A stretch of 14,783 nucleotides of DNA from Actinomycetes bacterium (GTDB taxonomy: Bacteria; Actinomycetota; Actinomycetes; Streptosporangiales; Streptosporangiaceae): contig JAOPYP010000193.1 in the NCBI GenBank assembly GCA_025964635.1, positions 1-14,783 of the forward strand, given 5' to 3'. A program made the position numbers and the translations under genes. The notes under the pieces were generated by a model, which searched no databases, was not told the DNA's origin, and worked only from the letters and a program-made list of their open reading frames with translations. Shown here in pieces: positions 11,695 to 14,783 of the stretch (positions within the stretch are counted from its first letter, which is position 1; every line of letters starts with the position of its first letter).

Positions 11695-12860
11695 CCCGGG
11701 ACAGGCCTGCCACCGAAGGCCGGCCCCGGCGCGGCCGTCAGATACTCCGCACCGCGGCGTCAGCCGCCCTCATCGCGGCCACCTTCGGATTCGCCATCCC
11801 GCGTATCGCGTCCTACCACAGCGTCTGGGCCAGTATCCAGCTGCTGACCTGGCCGCATAGCCTGCTCATTGCCACCGCGGCCATCGCCAGCATGACGTCC
11901 TACTGGATCACCATCCGCGCGGTCCTGCCCCGGCTGCGAATGCGCCAGGCGGCATCGGTCAACCTCGGATCCAACGCGGTGGCCAACACCCTGCCCGCCG
12001 GCGGCGCCCTGGCCATGGGGGTGAGCTGGGCGATGCTCTCCAGCTGGGGTCTCAGCACCGGCGACTACGTGCTCTACACGCTGGTGACGGGGATCTGGAA
12101 CGTCTTCACGCTCCTGGGCATGCCCGTCCTGGCGCTGCTGGTCATGGCCACGGCCACCCGGCCCGATGCAGTGCTGATCACCGCCGCATCCGTGGGCCTG
12201 GCCGTGCTCGCCGCCATGGTGACCGGACTGGGCCTTCTCCTGCGCAGCCAGGCGTTCGCGCTCCGCGCGGGCCGCGCGCTGCAGCGTCTCCTGGCCGTCG
12301 TCAGCCGGCTGGCCCGCCGGCCACCGCCCGCCGATATCGCCGGGTCACTGTCCAGCTTCCGCGACCGGGCGGGCGCCCTGCTCGCCACCCGCGGCGGGCG
12401 CATCACCGCCGCCACGGTGGCCAGCTACCTCACCTTGTGGCTCGTGCTGCTGGCCTGCTTGCGCGGCACTGGCCTGTCCCAGGCCCAGGTGCCCTGGCAG
12501 ACCTCCTTCGCGGCTTTCGCGTTCATCCGGCTGCTCACCGCCCTTCCCCTTACCCCGGGTGGACTCGGGGTCACCGAACTGGGCCTGGCCGGCATCCTGG
12601 CTGCGAGCGCCGGCCCGGCCGCTGGCGCCCAGGTAACCGCCGCCGTGCTGCTGTACCGGGCGGTCACCTACCTCCCCTCCATCCCCCTCGGCGCCCTCGC
12701 CATCCTGACCTGGAGGATCGCCCCCGGCCTCATCAGCACCAGGGCGCCCGGCCGCTGCGGGCCTGCACCGGCCGCCGTTCCCGGGGACTCGAGCGGCGCC
12801 GCGCCGGCTGACCCGCGGAGCATGCCTGAGCCGGCGCTGCTGCCCGTGCCGAAGAGATAA
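11691..12860 (+). CDS. UPF0104 / LPG-synthase transmembrane-domain protein
   Basis: The 389-residue protein matches the transmembrane region of lysylphosphatidylglycerol synthases (PF03706), which also stands alone in glycolipid or phospholipid transport and synthesis. There is a basic N-terminus, then about eight membrane helices, starting at 21-38 and 53-75. The conserved NTLPAGG is at 99-105 and LPLTPGGLGVTEL at 285-297. No C-terminal aminoacyl-transfer domain follows, only a 40-residue Pro/Ala-rich tail, so it is not a full MprF. The flippase-like half is inferred to move or present a lipid. GTG 11691 has no own ribosome binding site but overlaps the stop of a leader ORF. The frame is open far upstream over antisense sequence, which I discount. 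It is 18 bp ahead of the carbonic anhydrase gene. Confidence 0.87.
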   Translation: MTRDRPATEGRPRRGRQILRTAASAALIAATFGFAIPRIASYHSVWASIQLLTWPHSLLIATAAIASMTSYWITIRAVLPRLRMRQAASVNLGSNAVANTLPAGGALAMGVSWAMLSSWGLSTGDYVLYTLVTGIWNVFTLLGMPVLALLVMATATRPDAVLITAASVGLAVLAAMVTGLGLLLRSQAFALRAGRALQRLLAVVSRLARRPPPADIAGSLSSFRDRAGALLATRGGRITAATVASYLTLWLVLLACLRGTGLSQAQVPWQTSFAAFAFIRLLTALPLTPGGLGVTELGLAGILAASAGPAAGAQVTAAVLLYRAVTYLPSIPLGALAILTWRIAPGLISTRAPGRCGPAPAAVPGDSSGAAPADPRSMPEPALLPVPKR

Positions 12861-12878
12861 ATCCGGGAGGACCCGACT

Positions 12879-13436
12879 GTGGCCCACATCGATCCGCTTC
12901 TCGAGCGCAACAAGCACTTCGCGACCACGAACGCGCGCGAGGGGACCAGCATCGCCGCGAAGCTCAAGGTCTACGTGATCACCTGCCTGGATCCGCGCAC
13001 CGACCCGTCGGCGTTCCTTGAGCTCGGGCTCGGAGACGCGATGGTGATCCGGAACGCCGGCGGCCGCGTCTCCCCCGACGTGCTCACCGATCTCGCCTAC
13101 ATCGGCTACCTGTCCACCGTGGTCATCCCGGGGGGACCCCGGTTCGAGGTCGCCGTCATCCACCACACCGACTGCGGCACGCACTTCCTCGCCGACGAGG
13201 ACTTCCGCCGCGGTTTCGCCGCCCTCGCCGGGGCTGACGACGCGGCCCTGGCGGCGGAAGCCGTCGTCGACCCCGGGCAGACCGTCCGCGCCGACGTCGA
13301 ACTGCTGCGCTCCAGCGCCATCCTGCCGTCCACGATCACGGTCTCCGGGCACGTCTATGACGTGAATACCGGCCTGGTCACCACCGTTGCCCCGGCCGCG
13401 CCCATGCACGCCGCGCCCACGGCGGCGTCCGGATGA
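12879..13436 (+). CDS. Beta-class carbonic anhydrase
   Basis: A 185-residue beta-carbonic anhydrase with the zinc ligands Cys36, His96 and Cys99 and the Asp38-Arg40 dyad in CLDPR. Other family blocks are DAMVIRNAGGRVSPDVL (53-69) and HHTDCGTHF (95-103). The length and the HHTDCG form resemble mycobacterial CanA-type enzymes. It interconverts CO2 and bicarbonate, for pH balance or to feed carboxylases. No signal peptide is present, so it is cytoplasmic. The last 15 residues are an Ala/Pro tail. GTG 12879 has GGGAGG nine bases before it. It shares an operon with the membrane protein upstream, and its stop overlaps the start of a 13-codon ORF leading to the hydrolase. Confidence 0.94.
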   Translation: MAHIDPLLERNKHFATTNAREGTSIAAKLKVYVITCLDPRTDPSAFLELGLGDAMVIRNAGGRVSPDVLTDLAYIGYLSTVVIPGGPRFEVAVIHHTDCGTHFLADEDFRRGFAALAGADDAALAAEAVVDPGQTVRADVELLRSSAILPSTITVSGHVYDVNTGLVTTVAPAAPMHAAPTAASG

Positions 13437-13474
13437 GCACCCCGCTGCCGCCGCCGGCCCGGGAGTGCCGCTGA
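13433..13474 (+). CDS. 13-codon mini-ORF bridging carbonic anhydrase and hydrolase genes
   Basis: ATG 13433-13435 overlaps the carbonic anhydrase stop in an ATGA junction. The frame reads MSTPLPPPARECR and ends TGA 13472-13474, whose last base is the first base of the hydrolase ATG (TGATG). Both junctions have the geometry of re-initiation. The GGGAG before the hydrolase lies inside it. It may work only as a coupling device, or may arise by chance in a 37-bp gap. Confidence 0.3.
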   Translation: MSTPLPPPARECR

Positions 13475-14526
13475 TGTGCGGCTCATCAGCAGATCCGCGG
13501 CAGGTCGCCGCGGCCGCGCCGCGCCCGGCCCCCGGATCCGCGGTTGACCCGATCGCGCTGGAGCCGGTCGACGAGATCGTGATCACCACTCTGGTCGACA
13601 ACGAGTACGACGCCCTGCTGACCGGCGACGAGCGCACGACGCGCGCGCCGTTCAGCGTCGGCCATGCCCCGGCCCCGCAGTTCCTGACCGGCTCGACCAC
13701 GGTCGGCCTGATGGCCGAGCACGGATTCTCCGCGCTGGTCAGCGTGCGCCGGGGCACCACCACGACCACGCTGCTGTTCGATACCGGGCTGTCCCCCGGC
13801 GCGATGGTCACCAACGCCAGCCGTCTGGGCGCCGACCTGTCCGGGATCCAGGCGGTCGTCCTGAGCCACGGGCACTTCGACCACGCGGGCGGCCTGGCCG
13901 GGCTAGCCGGAAGGCAGGGGACCCGATCGCTCCCCATGGTGGTTCACCCGAAGGCCTGGACCCGCCGGCGCCTGGCGGTCCCCGGCCACGAACCAGAGGA
14001 GCTGCCCACCCTGAGCCAGCGGGCCCTCGAAGCCGAGGGCTTCGCGGTGATCGAGCGCCGGGAGCCGTCACTGCTCGTGGACGGCTGCGTGCTGATCACC
14101 GGAGAGGTCGACCGGACCACCGAGTTCGAGCACGGCATGCCAGCTTCCCACCAGGAATGGACCGGCTCGGCCTGGCGGCACGATCCCCTGGTCATCGACG
14201 ATCAGGCCCTCGTCGCACACGTGCGGGGCCGGGGCCTCGTGGTGCTGACCGGCTGCGGGCACGCCGGTGCCATCAACATCGTGCGCCACGCGCAGCGGCT
14301 CACCGCCGTCCGAGCGCTGCACGCGCTGCTCGGCGGCCTCCACCTGAGCGGGCCTGTGTTCGAGCCCATCATCGGTCCCACCGTCGACGCCCTTACCGAC
14401 CTGACCCCAGGGCTCGTGGTGCCCGGGCACTGCACCGGCTGGCGCGCCCAGCATGCCCTCGCGGCGGCCCTGCCCGAGGCCTGGGTCGCGGGCAGCAGCG
14501 GCTCGTCATTCCGGCTGGCCGCCTGA
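13474..14526 (+). CDS. Metallo-beta-lactamase-fold hydrolase (COG1237)
   Basis: This 350-residue protein has the metal motif H132-G-H134-F-D136-H137 in LSHGHFDHAGG, further metal-site candidates in LTGCGHAGAINIV and GGLHLSG, and VPGHCTG near the end. The opening VDEIVITTLVDNEYDALL (32-49) and the GCGHAG block mark the COG1237 group, which includes archaeal enzymes linked to methanopterin synthesis. In actinomycetes the substrate is unknown, so I name only the fold. The first 30 residues are Ala/Pro-rich and unlikely to be catalytic. ATG 13474 has GGGAG eight bases upstream; GTG 13465 is an in-frame alternative. It is the last gene of the operon with the carbonic anhydrase. Confidence 0.92.
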   Translation: MCGSSADPRQVAAAAPRPAPGSAVDPIALEPVDEIVITTLVDNEYDALLTGDERTTRAPFSVGHAPAPQFLTGSTTVGLMAEHGFSALVSVRRGTTTTTLLFDTGLSPGAMVTNASRLGADLSGIQAVVLSHGHFDHAGGLAGLAGRQGTRSLPMVVHPKAWTRRRLAVPGHEPEELPTLSQRALEAEGFAVIERREPSLLVDGCVLITGEVDRTTEFEHGMPASHQEWTGSAWRHDPLVIDDQALVAHVRGRGLVVLTGCGHAGAINIVRHAQRLTAVRALHALLGGLHLSGPVFEPIIGPTVDALTDLTPGLVVPGHCTGWRAQHALAAALPEAWVAGSSGSSFRLAA

Positions 14527-14740
14527 CCCGGACCGGCCCGGCGCCCGGCTGGCCGGCGGTGGCCAGTTCGCGGGGCGGGCTTTCGTTGCGCAAAAAATGA
14601 GCGGTCCCGGTGCAGGACGCCGGCCGGATCGCGCGCCATTCCGCGAGCCATTCTGGCCGCGGCTACGGGCGGCCCGGTAATTCGCCGGTCCCTGGGATAT
14701 CGTGCAGCCAGGCGGGCACCGTTTCAGGACAGGATGCGTC
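14527..14740. other. Intergenic region after the hydrolase gene
   Basis: A possible tail-less terminator is the 6-bp dyad CCGGCC (14533-14538) with GGCCGG (14551-14556) just after the stop. A perfect 8-base palindrome TTGCGCAA with a run of A follows at 14586-14595. A frame of 27 codons starts in that A-run but has no ribosome binding site. No promoter for the last gene could be fixed. Confidence 0.4.
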
Positions 14741-14783
14741 ATGACTGATCAGCCTGGCTGGGCGCCACCCGGGGTGGACCCCA
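14741..14783 (+). CDS. Start of a gene cut by the window end
   Basis: ATG 14741 is preceded by AGGACAGGA six bases upstream and opens MTDQPGWAPPGVDP before the sequence ends. Short Pro/Gly-rich, hydrophilic N-termini of this kind precede membrane domains in many actinomycete proteins. The rest is outside the window, so no function can be given. Confidence 0.6.
   Translation, partial: MTDQPGWAPPGVDP

Noticed and set aside
12345..13937. A 530-codon open frame on the - strand
   Set aside because: It is antisense to three genes with clear families and intact motifs. Its product is Arg/Gly/Pro-rich with no recognisable domain, as expected for a GC-rich shadow frame.
14596..14680. A 27-codon frame starting in the A-run after the hydrolase gene
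   Set aside because: No ribosome binding site or -10 element in front of it, and the peptide is Arg/Pro-rich without any recognisable feature.

Overview
The window is very GC-rich, uses GTG and TTG starts, and carries typical actinobacterial families: a large ATP-dependent LuxR regulator, a STAS anti-anti-sigma protein, a winged-helix regulator, a small cold-shock protein, a universal stress protein and a UPF0104-type membrane protein. It is best read as chromosomal DNA of a high-GC actinomycete. The MTDQPGW... start of the last, cut-off gene resembles membrane proteins of Streptosporangiales-like actinomycetes, but I cannot fix the genus. No rRNA, tRNA, CRISPR array or insertion sequence was seen.

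Layout. (1) 1-2617, + strand: a possible tail of an upstream gene, then a LuxR-family AAA regulator of 831 residues. (2) 2694-4215, - strand: STAS protein, winged-helix regulator with an AT-rich leaderless-looking promoter, a short UvrD-tudor-like protein and a small unknown protein. (3) 4265-7275, - strand: in transcription order a DEAD-box RNA helicase, a cold-shock protein with a long leader and a perfect 15-bp terminator hairpin, and a membrane fatty-acid desaturase. These are three classic cold-adaptation functions side by side. (4) 7560-8120, +: a protein with eight ADQREAR-like heptads, meeting a sugar-porter-type MFS gene (8117-9577, -) tail to tail over a shared CTAG. (5) 9598-10056, -: universal stress protein, 20 bp before the MFS gene and divergent from an NTF2/SnoaL-like protein (10203-10691, +) whose start lies just downstream of a sigma-B-like promoter match. 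(6) 10713-11417, -: an integral membrane protein. (7) 11691-14526, +: a probable operon of a UPF0104 membrane protein, a beta-carbonic anhydrase and a COG1237 metallo-beta-lactamase-fold hydrolase. It has a 17-codon leader ORF before the first gene and a 13-codon mini-ORF linking the last two. (8) 14741-end, +: the first codons of another gene.

The common theme is stress physiology: RNA remodelling and membrane fluidity in the cold, sigma-factor control by a STAS switch, a universal stress protein and CO2/bicarbonate chemistry. I see no evidence for a defence system, a secondary-metabolite cluster or a mobile element. The most original signals are in gene junctions and leaders: the tandem-repeat leader peptide, the chained mini-ORF, the competing hairpins that cover a ribosome binding site, and the sigma-B-like promoter. 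All are sequence readings that need comparative or experimental tests.
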